From: Gonocerus acuteangulatus
Lineage: Eukaryota; Arthropoda; Insecta; Hemiptera; Coreidae
Direction: 5' to 3'
Assembly (NCBI GenBank): GCA_946811695.1
Contig: OX328125.1
Location: 36,131,751-36,195,750 of the forward strand
Length of the DNA: 64,000 nucleotides
The notes beneath the pieces are model-generated. The model was not told where the DNA came from and did not search any database. It saw only the letters and a program-made list of their open reading frames with translations. The position numbers and the translations under genes are program-made. How positions within the stretch are numbered: position 1 is the stretch's first letter; every line of letters begins with the position of its first letter. Positions 35,201 through 46,760 of the stretch are shown one piece after another.

Positions 35201-36396
35201 GGTCATTTCTATTATCTAGGTCTCCCGATTTTCAATAGCGCGGGGCTTGGGCTCAAAAGTGAAATCCCCATTTCGTCCATCAAACGATAATACTAAAAGA
35301 TAAAATCTTCTATTTCCTCGAGCGGATCCTTCAACTCTAGTTAGCCTAAAGTAAGATATGTGACCTTGAGCTAATCAGTTTTAGTTTGGCTAATATTTCC
35401 GAACAAAACAAATAATTCGACATACTAAATGAACCAAACGGACCAAAATTAAATTTTGTGTATCAAGTATAATCATGTGAGACAGAAAGCATTTGTAATT
35501 CAAATGTGTGCTTTACATAAACAAAAACAACAAAAGGACCATATCAAAGCAACAGGAGCCTGCGTTTGAAAACGTAAAAAAGGACTGAATAATATTACTG
35601 AGAAACACATTTACCCATACCAAGTAAAACTGATCCAAGAACAATGACCAAACGCCCATCCGAACTGCAAGATACAAAGGAAAGTGATCGACATCGCATT
35701 TTACGAGCTTAAATAAAAAAATCCTTATCCCTCTCACCAGATAAAACAGCATATAAATCTAGAAATTTAATGGTAGAGACGTGAAACATAACAACAAAAA
35801 ACAAAGACAAAACTATGGAAGAACAATTATTTGTTACGTAAAAATGTATTTTATGTTTTTGAATATCTTGGGGAAAAAATAACAATAACTGTGGTTCGGT
35901 GGCTTAAAATGTATTTAGAACCTTCATAATCCTGGAAGAAAAAATTGATTATATAATAAAACGTCATATCGTTTAAATCGGTTATATAGTTTTTGCATAA
36001 TTGTTTGATATATAAGCGAAAAAATTAACATTTTTCAAATTGTTGCAAAAAAAAAAAAAAAAAAAAAAAAACGAATGAATTGCTTTGCATCTGTATTGAA
36101 ATAAACTAACGCACAAAATCTTTCAAAAAAAAGATTTTAAAGATCGAAAATAGGTCAATTTAGTTTGACAGAGGCCTAAGAGTTAGTTGTGAAAATCTAT
36201 AAATTTAATCCGCAATATTTAAATTACTATATTTTTTTTTTTTTAAATTACAACTTAATTAGGCCAGAAACCTTAACCCATTGGAGAACTATCACACTTT
36301 ACATTAATTCTAACTAATAAAATACAATACTAAAAATATTTTAAAATAATTTGGGGTGATATTTGATTAATCCTTTGATGAATGTGTATATATATA
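35201..36396. other. No gene recognised
   Basis: Anonymous AT-rich sequence with a poly(A) tract at about 36045-36070. The open frame at 35513-35752 (minus) is hydrophobic by composition and resembles nothing known to me. Confidence 0.4.
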
Positions 36397-36397
36397 T

Positions 36398-36591
36398 TTT
36401 CGATGTAAGTACGGCATTCTCCAACGGTCAGTTTCTCTAGGTGATATTTCGCAGGAATCCCGTCCTGCTTCATCAGACCGTTATCCATTTTTTTTCTTTT
36501 TTCGACTTTTCGTTTGTTAATTTGTTATAACCTTTTTAATTAAAAAGGTTATAACAAATTAAGAAACGAAAAGTCGAAAAAAGAAAAAAAC

Positions 36592-36593
<2 letters not shown>
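36398..36593 (-). mobile_element. Hammerhead-bearing PLE-type fragment with a hairpin
   Basis: A hammerhead-like core on the minus strand (36435-36482) lies beside a hairpin with 51-bp arms, no loop and one mismatch (36489-36590). Both borders lie in TA repeats, so a TSD such as TGTATATATATAT is possible but not diagnostic. The layout, core then long hairpin, matches the insertion at 4111-4354. Confidence 0.55.
36435..36482 (-). ncRNA. Hammerhead-ribozyme-like core
   Basis: Minus strand: CTGATGA, an unpaired A, stem II (GCAGG pairing with CCTGC around an 8-base loop), then GAAAT. Core positions are conserved. Its sequence differs from the 4.2- and 9.4-kb cores, so it belongs to a third family. 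Confidence 0.65.
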
Positions 36594-36625
<32 letters not shown>

Positions 36626-36685
36626 GAACCATTTATTCATTTACGTGATGACATTTTTTTATATTTATATATATATATACATATA

Positions 36686-38399
36686 CAGGGTGTCCCGTAA
36701 ATGTCTAGTCATATTGTGAGGGGTGATAGAGGACTCTTTGGGGAACAAAAAATGTTCTATGACGATTTCCCGAATTCTCGCCCATAAGGGAGAAAACGTC
36801 GTTTTATTGCTTTTTCAATACAAACGTGGTTTTTAGAGGAATAATCGTTGTAGCTCCGTCCCAGGTGGTACTACTAGAAAGAAAGTGAAACCAATCGAAA
36901 GCTGAGTAAATTTACTATAAGACTAGTTGGGAGAAAACATAAAAATGAATGAATGTAAGTATGTATATCTTACCAAAAGAAAGCTATTCTAAATTTCCTG
37001 ACATTTTATTGATATTTCTTTCCAGCGTAACTCCTCAATGGGCAGGATCTGAGATTTCCGGGTTTTAGAAAAACTTCATCGCTTAACCAGCTATCCATTC
37101 TGTATCACAACCCTGTGTTATTGAAGTATTTGAACGGTTTAAGAACAAAAGTTTAAAAAAAACATGGATCTGTGAAAAGAAAATTATATTTTTTTCTTCA
37201 GTTAATTCAAAAAGCTGAAGAGAAATATTTATTTTTATAAATGTTTACATAAATATTAAGTAAATATTTACTTAAAAAAATAACTTCCACGAATATAAAA
37301 AAAAATCCTAAAACAGTAAATAAATAAAATACACATTTATTTTGAATTTATTAATTCAGGTGACTAATACTGGGTCCAGGGGGTGGCCATTAATGAACCC
37401 CAACAATAAATTTACCTCAAAAAATTTTTATTATTAACTATATCACGCATTTGAACGCATTTTTACAGGACTATTTACATCTTATTTATGAGGGATAGAA
37501 TTTTTAATTACCACAACAAAAACGCATGGGCCCACGAGAATCCCAGTGAGTTTCAATAGCGTAGCCATCAGTATAAATTCAAGGTAAAGCATTTGTTTTC
37601 GAAATATAAATACCTGTAAAAATGTGTACAAATGCGTGATCTAGGTAAAAACAGTAATTTCTGAGGTTAATGTATGGTTGGGGTTCATTATGGCCACCTC
37701 CTGGACCCAGTATTAGTTACTGTAATTAACAAATTCAAAATAAATGTGTATTTTATTTATTTACTGTTTTAGGATATTTTTTTATATTTGTGGAAGTATT
37801 TTTTTTATTGTTTTAAGTAAATATTTACTTAATATTTATGTAAACATTTATAAAAATAAATATTTCTCTTCAGCTTTTTGAATAAACTGAAGAAAAAAAT
37901 ATAATTTTCTTTTCTCAGATCCATGTTTTTTTTAACTTTTGTTCTTAAATCGTTCAAATACTCCAATAACACAGGGTTGTGATGCATGAATGGAAAGCTG
38001 TTTAAATGAAAAAGTTTTTCTGAAACCCGGAAATCTCAGATCCTACCCATTGAGGAGTAACGCTGGAAAGAAATATCAATAAAATGTCAGGAAATTTAGA
38101 ATAGCTTTCTTTTGGTAAGATATACTTGCTTACATTCATTCATTTTTATGTTTTCTCCCAACTAGTCTTATAGTAACTTTACTCACCTTTCGATTGGTTT
38201 CACTTTCTTTCTAGTAGTACCACCTGGGATGGAGCTACGACGATTATTCTTCTAAAAACCACGTTTGTATTGAAAAAGCAGTAAAACGACGTTTTCTCCC
38301 TTATGGGCGAGAATTCGGGAGATCGTCATAGAACATTTTTTGTTACCCAAAGAGTCCTCTATCACCCCTCACAATATGACTAGACATTTACGGGACACC

Positions 38400-38402
<3 letters not shown>
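36686..38402. mobile_element. Palindromic MITE 2, TA-flanked (Tc1/mariner-like), 1717 bp
   Basis: This is a second copy of the element at 4765-6493. It has the same CAGGGTGTCCCGTAAATG ends bordered by TA, and the same extended self-complementarity (arms of about 780 bp, loop about 140 bp) through 'ggtccagg.gg.ggccatta'. It is also inserted in a TA-rich tract. Beyond the TA tracts a further 40-bp inverted repeat encloses it (36624-36665 against 38499-38540), which copy 1 lacks. Confidence 0.85.
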
Positions 38403-38451
<49 letters not shown>

Positions 38452-38460
38452 GTATATATA

Positions 38461-38490
<30 letters not shown>
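38403..38490. repeat. (TA)n microsatellite right of palindromic MITE 2
   Basis: A TA tract with scattered TG steps. A shorter TA tract lies on the other side of the MITE (36665-36683), consistent with insertion into a TA repeat. Confidence 0.85.
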
Positions 38491-38499
<9 letters not shown>

Positions 38500-38545
38500 A
38501 ATATAAAAAAATGTCATCACGTAAATGAATAAATGGTTCTAATGA

Positions 38546-39634
38546 ACCATTACCCCATTCCAAGGACATTAACAGGCATTGCTTTTTTTAAAGTAGTTAC
38601 AGATAGTTTAGAGTTAATAGTAAGGCGTAAACCTGTTTGTATAAGTCTCTGTACAAGAACTGTTTATTGGCACGCCATGCAAATACTAGACCGTGCTTAT
38701 CTCTATACGAGTCTATTTTTCAACGGGCCAATCGTGCAACGCTAGGCTATGGGGATCATCTCCAGTGGATTTAAGAACATAACCTTGTTGGTTTAGTTTA
38801 TGCCAGGGCCTCGACATCCAGTCTTAAGGGGTAATACTACCCTGTGCGATCAAAATAAAAGTAATTTTCTTGAATTTGTAAAAATCAAATAATTTTATAT
38901 TTACGGCCATAAAATCGTTAAAATTGAATGAATAAAAAAAAAAATCCTACGTACTTTACTAGCAAATATCATTAGGAAGCTGCAGTTAACATTTGAATTT
39001 GATCGGGCAAAAATTTAAGACGCAAAAGTATCGCCCAATTTGAAAAACATAGCTTTGAGTAAAAGGCTTTAAAGTTTAATGTTCTGAAATGTTAATTTTT
39101 TCCTATTTAATTTTTTTTCATACTTTCTTGAAATGAAGATAATAAAAAAGAGGGGTTTAATTCTGAAATCCATTAAAAGAGGACCATAAAAAAGAGGACA
39201 GAAAAAAAGTGACAAATCAAAGCTTGCTCAAAAAATGTTTTTTTGAGAAAAAAAAATGTCTGAAAAAGTTTTTAAATTATTAGCCTGAAAATGTGAGAGC
39301 GTGATTAAACTGGAGTTTAATTCATAGCTTTTATTAACTGAATTATCCATAAGCTTACAATACTCAAAACAAGTCTTACTAAATCGTCCCTACAAAAAAG
39401 AAAAAAAAAATTATAGAACGAAGAGGACTATCAAATTTTAAAGGAAAATATTTTAAAGACCTGATACTTCCTCTAGCAGTCGAATCAGAGAGAAGGTAAC
39501 CCAGACGAGATGGCCTGTAGGCCAGAGAGAAGAAAGCTAAACCACCCTCTTACGTAAACCACTCTTCCGCAAATCCTGTAGGTCATGAAACATATATTTG
39601 TACGTATATGTGTGTCTATATTTATGTATGTATT

Positions 39635-39648
<14 letters not shown>
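38546..39648. other. No gene recognised
   Basis: Anonymous sequence with several oligo(A) runs; no repeat that I could match elsewhere in the window. Confidence 0.4.

Positions 39649-39723
<75 letters not shown>
39649..39723. repeat. (TA)n microsatellite left of a SINE
   Basis: About 37 TA units after a short GT tract. A further (TA)n tract lies beyond the SINE at 40069-40120, so the SINE probably inserted into one long TA repeat. Confidence 0.9.
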
Positions 39724-39724
<1 letters not shown>

Positions 39725-39727
<3 letters not shown>

Positions 39728-40065
39728 CAGTCCCGCAACAGGTCACGAGGGCCCTGAGGGGCAGATACTATAGAGGTATCTGATTCATGACCATACGGCA
39801 CACTAGGGAGATAGTGTGTCCAGTACTATGCTCCGGCCGCCTGATTTTCCCCTGGGCTGCTTCGACTGCTAGAGTCATTAGCACCAACCAAGGAACCCAT
39901 TATTAAATGAATTAAAGGCTGGGTTGGGCTAGGGACGGTCAGGGAGGCCGAATTCAACCCATGAACGAAGACACTAGAAGAAAAAATATTTAGTGCTTGC
40001 TCGGGATTTGAACTCAGGCCTCCAGCTTATTAGTCGAGTGCTCTACCACTGAGCTAACATCGCCC

Positions 40066-40067
<2 letters not shown>
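39725..40067 (-). repeat. tRNA-derived SINE, full length, inside (TA)n
   Basis: The minus strand starts GGGGGCGATGTTAGCTCAGT with box A (TTAGCTCAGTGGTAGAG) and box B (GAGTTCAAATCCCGAG). The body follows, down to CTGTTGCGGGACTGATTT. At 343 bp it is the shortest complete copy and a good reference for the family. Confidence 0.9.
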
Positions 40068-40123
<56 letters not shown>

Positions 40124-40124
40124 A

Positions 40125-40845
40125 CAAATTTTTGGGGGGTTCTCAGTTTCCTTGAAGCACATAGTAGCGAAAGTAAGCAGTAACCGCTTGTTGACGATTT
40201 TTTAATAAGTTCCTCCGATAGTTTTATGTAGGTATGTAGTTGCAATTGTTTATTGGAATGAGCCCGCTGGTCAACATTATAAGGGATATAAGGTCTCGCG
40301 GAAACATATTGAAGTGTTTCAGGTCTATAATCTAGGTTCTGATATTTTCGTCGTTTCTTGGCATACAACATCCGAAAATTCTCATGATTGGAGGCCGCGA
40401 TGTCAAGAATATCAGCTGTCTTATTTCCCTTCTCAATGATAAGAATGTCCGGTTTATTGTGATAAACAGAACGGCCTGTTAACATTGCTTGGTCCTATCA
40501 CTTTTTAGTTTTATCTTTCTCCAAAACTCATTATGGGAACTAGCGGCAATCCAACATACCAATATTTTCTGCATGTGCTAGGCGGTTTATTTATCATTAT
40601 TTATTGGTGTTAACGTTATTATGATGCAGCATATAACAAGATCTTACAAGAATCTCACAGCCCGCAAGTAATAAGATTAATCGACTCATACGCTTTGTCA
40701 CAAAATCTACATTTGCCAGAGATAACGTTATCCATAAAATGCTATTGCTATTACTTGATCCTGGAGGATTATTACAAATCCCTCTGTTTCTGGGAATATC
40801 CTTCCACAAATCAACCATGCTCCCGACCGACCATGTTGATTTCAC
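40125..40845 (-). pseudogene. Retrotransposon post-RT zinc-finger and endonuclease-like remnant
   Basis: In minus-strand order and in three frames: PETEGFVIILQDQVIA, then GKCRFCDKAYESINLI, then GCEILVRSCYMLHHNNV, then (40485-40125, continuous) TGRSVYHNKPDILIIEKGNK and ILDIAASNHENF. The order QDQV-I, C-x2-C, a C-terminal GC with Y-x(2-3)-HN, and KPD...DIA is the conserved tail after the reverse transcriptase in a widespread animal retrotransposon group. K-P-D and the later D resemble the PD-(D/E)XK restriction-like endonuclease of R2/R4-type LINEs. At least two frameshifts make it dead. No reverse transcriptase is present. The endonuclease assignment is inference. Confidence 0.7.
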
Positions 40846-41463
40846 CCGCGGATCAAATAACCCATACTAACAATAAGAGCCCGGAAGTTAGGCATTTATT
40901 TTTGGTTACAATAGGCAGGCAAAAAGGCACTTGAAATTCTTGAAATAGGCAGCACTGCAATTAAAATAGGCATTTATAAGGAGTTAAGGCCAAGAGGAAA
41001 CTCCCTCATTATTAATGAAAATATGTATTTTAGCATAAATATGCTTTAACGATGACTAACCTGATAAAAAGCGTTACAAAAAAGTGTCCGCTGGCGTTCG
41101 CGCATGCGCAGTGGCCATGTACGAACATTGCGTCCGCGCATGCACCTATGTGGATTACATAGGTTTGCCGGGTGGACGTAAAGCATATTTATTTCCTGAA
41201 CTTGTGCAGCAGGCTCAAAATATATATTTTTTTTTTTTTAAAATACTCCTTCATTTCTTTATTACTAATTTATCACAGAATTAGTGTACTTACTCTTACT
41301 TTCCCTTGTTACAAGCAACAACAAGATGATTTTCAAAGTATCAATTGTTTAATTGATATCAAGTTTAATTGCTTATAAACTAAACTACGTCAATGTATTT
41401 CGAAGTATCTTCAATTTACAGTAAATTACTTCAATTATTATTAGAATTATCTATTTTAAAAGT
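40846..41463. other. No gene recognised
   Basis: It contains two CGCATGCGC-type words at about 41100-41145 and a poly(T) run at 41227. No element was identified. Confidence 0.4.
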
Positions 41464-41695
41464 GATTTCTTTTTAGCGAGTGCCCTCGCTCCCGCCAAGT
41501 GGATGATGTTATGACGCAATCATGAAGTGCCGACAGGAATATTTCACGAAAATAACGATGGTTCAAATTTCTATATTTGTCAGTTTGCACGTTAGCTGGC
41601 TGAAAATGGACGGATTGTAATGACATTTAGTATAAAAGTACATTGTGATTCGAGAAGGCATGTTTGATAATCAGCCGATGTGTTAACATTTTTCA
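41464..41695 (+). mobile_element. HEL 5' part, diverged
   Basis: It starts TAGCGAGTGCCCTCGCTCCC after TTTT and follows the HEL order (atgacgcaatc.tgaagtgccgac, acgatggttcaaattt, tttgtcagttt, ggcatgtttgataatcagc). It is interrupted by the SINE head at 41697. Confidence 0.55.
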
Positions 41696-41696
41696 C

Positions 41697-42050
41697 AGAG
41701 AGCGAGGTCAGCTCAGTGGTAGAGCACTGGGCTAATATGTAGGAGGACCTGAGCCCAAATTTCGAGTAAGCACTAAAGATTTTTATCGTCTAGTGTCTTC
41801 GTTTGTGGGATGGATTCGGCCTCCCTGACCGTCCCTAGGCCAACCCAGCCTATAATTAATTTATTAATGGGTATCTTGGTGCTAATGACCCTAGCAGTCG
41901 AAGCAGCAAAGGAAAAATCAGGCAGGCGGCCGGAGCATAGTACTGACCACTAGTTCAGTACTGTTCACTAGCATCTCCCTAGTGTACCGTATGGTCATGC
42001 ATCGGGTACCTCTATGGTATCTGCCCCTCAGGGCCTGTTACGGGACTCAT
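41697..42050 (+). repeat. tRNA-derived SINE, full length, plus strand
   Basis: Box A (TCAGCTCAGTGGTAGAG, from 41708) and a decayed box B (GAGCCCAAATTTCG) head the element. The body shows the conserved 'ctccctgaccgtccctaggc', 'gcggccggagcatagtactgacca' and 'cctcagggcctgttacgggac'. A short internal duplication of 'agtactg.cact' is present. Confidence 0.85.
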
Positions 42051-42440
42051 TTTTTAAAAAAGTATTTTCGAAACATTAACTGTTTCGATTTAAAGCTTTC
42101 CAAATAACACTAGGGATAATAACGGAATCCCCCTAGGATTAAGCAGTTCATGCATGTCGCGACTGTTTTTTGTCTCTCACTCCATGGATCTGATGCAATT
42201 ATTTCGAAGTTACTATTTTAATTAGTTTCAATTAATTGATAAGCTAAAGTTGTATATTTGTCATAATATAATTCTCTTTATTAACTAAGTTTTATAAAAT
42301 GCCACTGTATTTCATGTGCTACGTCAAAGCTCTTTGGTAATTTTAGTTCATTACCAACAGCCTCCAGGTATTAGAAAAGATATATTTATTCATAATGCCA
42401 TTAACGATAAAATAAACAGTTATAATTGTTTTCATTAATA

Positions 42441-43226
42441 GGGTCTTTTTGCGAAGACCACATCCAGTTACTTTTGAAGTAGCAGTAGTGATTGTATCAG
42501 TGATTTAGCGCATGCGCATAACTCCTTTGCCTTCCTATTGGAGGATTGGATGACCAATTGCATTCGTTCTTGCTGGGAGTAAAGTAACCTTCAACAGTGA
42601 ATTAGCTTTTGTTTATGAAAAAGCTCTGCTTATGTTTGTGAGAAAAATGAGTCTTTTACAATTAGTTCGCGATGTTCCTGACAAAGTAAAAGGGATTGGT
42701 TTCTTACTGGGAAAAATTAATGGAATCCTATTAATTTTAGCGAGTTGGATAGACTAGAGTCGCTACAATTAATATAATTCTATTAATTGGGAGTTGGATT
42801 GACTAGGGTTTTGATATTGTCTTGAGCGAGCGGAGCGTAGCGTAGCGAGCGGAAACGCATAGCATGTAATGCCTAATAAATGTAAAATATCCAAAAAAGA
42901 GAGAGAGAAAAGGAATAAAATATGTTTGTATACAAATAACGTTGTTTGTTATCCTTCATAACCTGCAAAACAGTCAACTTTAAAGCTTAATAACTTATTT
43001 CATAGTTGAGAGAATTGATTTTGATCATATTAACCTTTTTATTAATAAATATTGCTTGCCATTATCTAATATGAATTATAACCGTAGATAACGAGTCAAG
43101 AAGTAGTAGATAACCAGCAAAGAACCTATAAGCTAATCAGTAAGCTTATCAGCGAGTACGAGTAACTGTTATAAATCACTACTGCTACTTCAAAAGTAAC
43201 TGGATGTGGTCTTCGCAAAAAGACCC
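42441..43226 (+). mobile_element. hAT-like MITE family A, copy 2, with an 8-bp TSD
   Basis: The termini GGGTCTTTTTGCGAAGACC and its reverse complement extend as inverted repeats for about 53 bp. The TSD is CATTAATA (42433-42440 and 43227-43234). The interior has GCGCATGCGC, 'gagcgagcggagcgtagcg' and no transposase. An 8-bp TSD points to hAT-type transposition, although the termini are not the usual hAT CAG start. Confidence 0.9.
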
Positions 43227-43234
43227 CATTAATA

Positions 43235-44363
43235 ATTACCAAAAGTAACTACTTGCAGATTAGGCAATGTTTCTATTTAAATTAACTCATTTATTATTTA
43301 TGTTAAACAATTGTGTAAAGATTCATTTTGTAAATATTCTGATACTATTGTTAATAAAAGAACATAAAAAGAATTAACGCTAAGTAAACCGGCTTTTACC
43401 GATTGCCCTCTGCAGTAAAGAAACTCAAATGAAAGTACCAAAGAACAATAGCATTAACTTACGACATCTTATGTCGTATGGTGTATTAGGCTGAACTAGC
43501 CTAATAAATACAATTAATGGTGATTAATGATGGCATTAATTAATTAATGATGGCAAAACTGAATATTGTAAAATTAATGGAATATAACATTGGAGTAGAG
43601 CAACTATTTTAGATTACCTTACACCCATATGACGTGAGTTTTAGATGGAGGTCAATGATAATGGGTATGTACCTGTACATTAGAACAAATTGTATATTGC
43701 AACATTTTAAAAAGAATTGAGATAAAAAGCGAGCGCGTAGTCAACCTTGATCCTTTTTCATAAATCATTTTCAACACACCTTAATGTAATATCTTCATAC
43801 ATATGAAATACTAAGAACTAAATATATGACAACAAAATATATTCCCTCCTTAAGTGAGGTAAACATTAAAAAAAATTAAATGCAATGAAATTTTAATGTA
43901 CTACACATGATTTTCTCCTTTCTAAGAATGTTAAAAAATATGACTTGTATGTTTTCTTGTATACTGAAAAGATATTTACAAAATTATTCAAAATCCCGTA
44001 TTTTGGGCATAAATTAATTAATGATTAATTTTTAAATTTAATTCTAAAATCCTAGCCAAGATTAGATCATGTTAACTAGAAAAGAACAAGCATCAATTTC
44101 TGATAAAACAAGGTTTTGGTACTTCTTAATAGAATCGCTTGGATTCTAGCATAATAATAATTTGTATAATTAAAGCACAAGATGCCAAAAACAAAATATT
44201 TACTGAATTTGAGTGAAACAATAACTTTAAGGTTTCTTGCTGTTATGGAATCGCTTGGTCCTTTTCTGGTTTACATGATAAAAGTGTGCGCGGAGAAAAA
44301 CATTGACTACCCTTAAAGATATTTTTTAAATTTAATAATATACAAACGTTAAAAAAAAAAAAA
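43235..44363. other. No gene recognised
   Basis: Very AT-rich, with imperfect 'aattaattaatgatggca' duplications near 43520-43560. No repeat family was matched. Confidence 0.4.
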
Positions 44364-44657
44364 ATGGGAACATACGATTTATTTGATCTTGAAATTCTGG
44401 AAGGTGTGCGAGGAATGGAGACAGAAAATAAACCCCTGGAAGATATTCAGGCGAAATTTATTTTGAAAACACTGGCACTTTTTTCCGAGAACCAATACAC
44501 CGTTCGAAGATACTCTCCCTCGGAACACTCACCACTGACTGGTCTGGGGCAGAGAGGAGCTGATATGGGCTTGAGAATCGATAGGCACTCGCTCTGCAAT
44601 CTCCAGGCAGTTAGGAGAACTAATCTTGGCGGGAATACATTCGGCACTTCCTCATAG
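44364..44657 (+). CDS. Hypothetical 97-residue open frame, unrecognised
   Basis: This open frame runs from an ATG after an A12 tract to TAG. It begins MGTYDLFDLEILEGVRGM and contains no repeat, homopolymer or microsatellite. It is locally more GC-rich than its flanks, and its composition (acidic N-terminal part, Arg/Ser-rich C-terminal part) is protein-like. I do not recognise a domain. A 66-codon antisense frame overlaps it. It could be a host exon, a degraded TE frame or chance. No clear splice sites or poly(A) signal were identified. Confidence 0.2.
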   Translation: MGTYDLFDLEILEGVRGMETENKPLEDIQAKFILKTLALFSENQYTVRRYSPSEHSPLTGLGQRGADMGLRIDRHSLCNLQAVRRTNLGGNTFGTSS

Positions 44658-44776
44658 AATGGGAATTGATTTCCAATTAATTGGAAAACAAATATTCACA
44701 GAGTATGCAAGGATTCATACAATGGTGGGCAGGCCGCAGTAATAGGCCGGTATTATCAAAGTCAATTACATTTAAG

Positions 44777-45335
44777 CTCCTCATAGGGAGGAAAGCCGCT
44801 TATGAGATTGTTCTCATGACGCAATCCGGAAATGCAGACTAAAAAAAATCATGTTTCAGAAACCATAGATCAGAAAAATAACGGTCGTTCAAATTTGTTT
44901 TTATGTACATATGTATGTATTTGTTGCGCAGCCCCCCCCCCAAAAAGGGCAAAAACTTAAGGAATCGATGTAGAATGATAAAAAAAGAAAAAATTTCCTT
45001 TGGCATATATCTTGTTTTTGCTTCGTTTCCAAGAAAAACCGCAATCCATTTAAAAAAAAAATATGAAAAGGCTGTCTTTCATAAGGCCTATATAAAAATC
45101 ATTAAAAGTATATGTTTCAACCCCCACCACCTATACGAAGCAAGCATATAAACAGGAAAACGTTACGAAGTCACAATTTTTTTCGCGTGAAATTCGCTTC
45201 AAAACCATGTTCCGGTGCACAGGTGGGTTGTGAAACGTAAACGTTTCTAGTCGGTACTTCCGGATTATGTCATGAGGTCAACCTCATAAGCGGGTTTCCT
45301 CCCAATGGTGAAAGAGAGCTAAAATTCATACGATT
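44777..45335. mobile_element. Two HEL 5' parts facing each other
   Basis: A plus-strand HEL 5' region (44777-44920: ctcatagggaggaaagccgc, atgacgcaatccgga, ggtcgttcaaattt) is followed by a minus-strand one (45180-45335: aaattcgcttcaaaac, gtcggtacttccggatta, cgggtttcctccc). The minus copy ends in GAGAGCTAAAA, which is one arm of the palindrome at 45317-45362. Confidence 0.5.
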
Positions 45336-45362
45336 TATTTATGAATCGTATGAATTTTAGCT
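45317..45362. repeat. Palindrome with 19-bp arms at a HEL terminus
   Basis: AGCTAAAATTCATACGATT is inverted after an 8-base loop without mismatch. The arms include the HEL-type terminal word TTTTAGC in both directions, so two termini appear to meet head to head. Confidence 0.75.
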
Positions 45363-45485
45363 CCCTCTCCTTCCTTATTTTCTTATTCGCATAGATATGA
45401 AAACCCATTCAAAATATTAGTGGTAGCTTTCAAGTTTTAAAACATTATAAACATCTAGTCACCAGACATGGATTTGTACCCAGAT

Positions 45486-45764
45486 CATGGGCGTATATAG
45501 AAAATAATTTCGGAGGGGGCTGGGAAAATTTCGGGGGGGGGCTGAGACCATTTCCGGTGTAGGGAATACTAACAATTTAGATCTTGGAAGAGTTTTAGCC
45601 AACTTAAACGTTATTGCACCCAAAAAAGAATATGTTTTATGAACTAAATGATCTTATTTAATTTATTTTTAAGGGTATTATGAAATTTTTACCGATCAAA
45701 ACAAAATTTCGGGGGGGGGGGCTGCAGCCCCCTCAGCCCCCCCCCCCCCTTATATACGCCCATG
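45486..45764. mobile_element. CATGGGCG MITE, copy 1, with an 8-bp TSD
   Basis: The termini CATGGGCGTATATA are inverted. The TSD is ACCCAGAT (45478-45485 and 45765-45772). Subterminal G or C homopolymers (8-10) lie inside each end, around GGGGCTG words. The 8-bp TSD fits hAT-type transposition. The element is 279 bp and non-coding. Confidence 0.92.
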
Positions 45765-45816
45765 ACCCAGATCCTTCTGTTTTACCCTTGAATATGTTGC
45801 CAATTAACGGGCGCAC

Positions 45817-46075
45817 AATGGGCATATAAGAGGGGGTCTGAGGGGGTTACATCTCCCCGAAATTTAGATTCATCGGTAAAAATGCGTCATATAAACTTCA
45901 AAAATAAATTAAATAAGATCACTTAGTGCAGACATTTTTTTTTTTTTTTTTTTGCGTAATAGCATTTTAGTTGGTTAACTATTCAATGTTCTTGGTTGTT
46001 AGTATTCCATAGCCCCCAAATCACCCGGTGCTCCCAGCCCCACCCCCGATTTTTTTTTTTTTTTTTTACGCCCTT
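45817..46075. mobile_element. CATGGGCG MITE, copy 2 (diverged)
   Basis: The same interior (ccccgaaattt, tcatcggtaaaaatg, aaaataaattaaataagatcac) lies between decayed ends (caatgggcatata and acgcccttg). The TSD is no longer readable. A T-rich run has replaced part of the right end. Confidence 0.75.
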
Positions 46076-46116
46076 GGGACTCACTATAACACTAAACTTC
46101 GTGTAGCCTACGTTTC

Positions 46117-46310
46117 ATTAAAGCATTAATTAGCATATTAGCACATCAACCTATGCTTCATTAGGATAATAGCCAATTACGCTTCATTTGCACATTAGCC
46201 AATGTTTCTCATTAGGAATTTAACCTATGCTTTATTAGCACATTAGCCCATGATTCATAAGCAAATCACCACATTAGCCTAGGCTTTATTAGAACATTAA
46301 GCCGATTTAT
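46117..46310. repeat. Degenerate minisatellite, roughly 30-bp unit
   Basis: The words 'cattagc', 'gcttcatta' and 'cctatgctt' recur every 25-35 bp about six times with many substitutions. It looks like an old tandem array. Confidence 0.55.
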
Positions 46311-46334
46311 TTTTAGCACGGAGGAAACAAGCTT

Positions 46335-46760
46335 ATGCGGTTTGTCTGGTCAAGCTGTAGCTGGCTCAAAAATATACCGATTTAAATGAAATTTGGTAAA
46401 AACATGCTTCTTGTGATTTTTATGGTCAGGGTTTTTAATCAGAAGAATCGGGTTTTGAGCGAAATTCGCGCGAAAACCTTCGCTTCGCAAATCGAAGTCA
46501 AAGCGCTGTAAGTGCTTCAGGATAGCACGGGCGAATGTTTTCTCTGTAGAATACTGATTCATAACCCTGATTGAAAATGAAATTCAATGTTTTAATTTTA
46601 ATTTATACGAGTGATTTATGAGTAACTAAATGCAAGGAGGGGAGTTTCAGACCGGGTTTCGTCCTGAAAATCGGACATTGAATTTTTCATAGATGATGCT
46701 GCTATTCACTTTAACTTGAAACTGAGAGAGAACTAAAGGCGAAGCGTCATGTAACCAACA
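46335..46760 (+). mobile_element. HEL body fragment continuing into a shared repeat
   Basis: 'ctggctcaaaaatataccgatt', 'atgaaatttggtaaaaac' and 'gcgaaattcgcgcgaaaa' follow the HEL order, and the sequence then continues into the repeat also present at 13580-13870. This links that repeat to a HEL relative. Confidence 0.55.
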
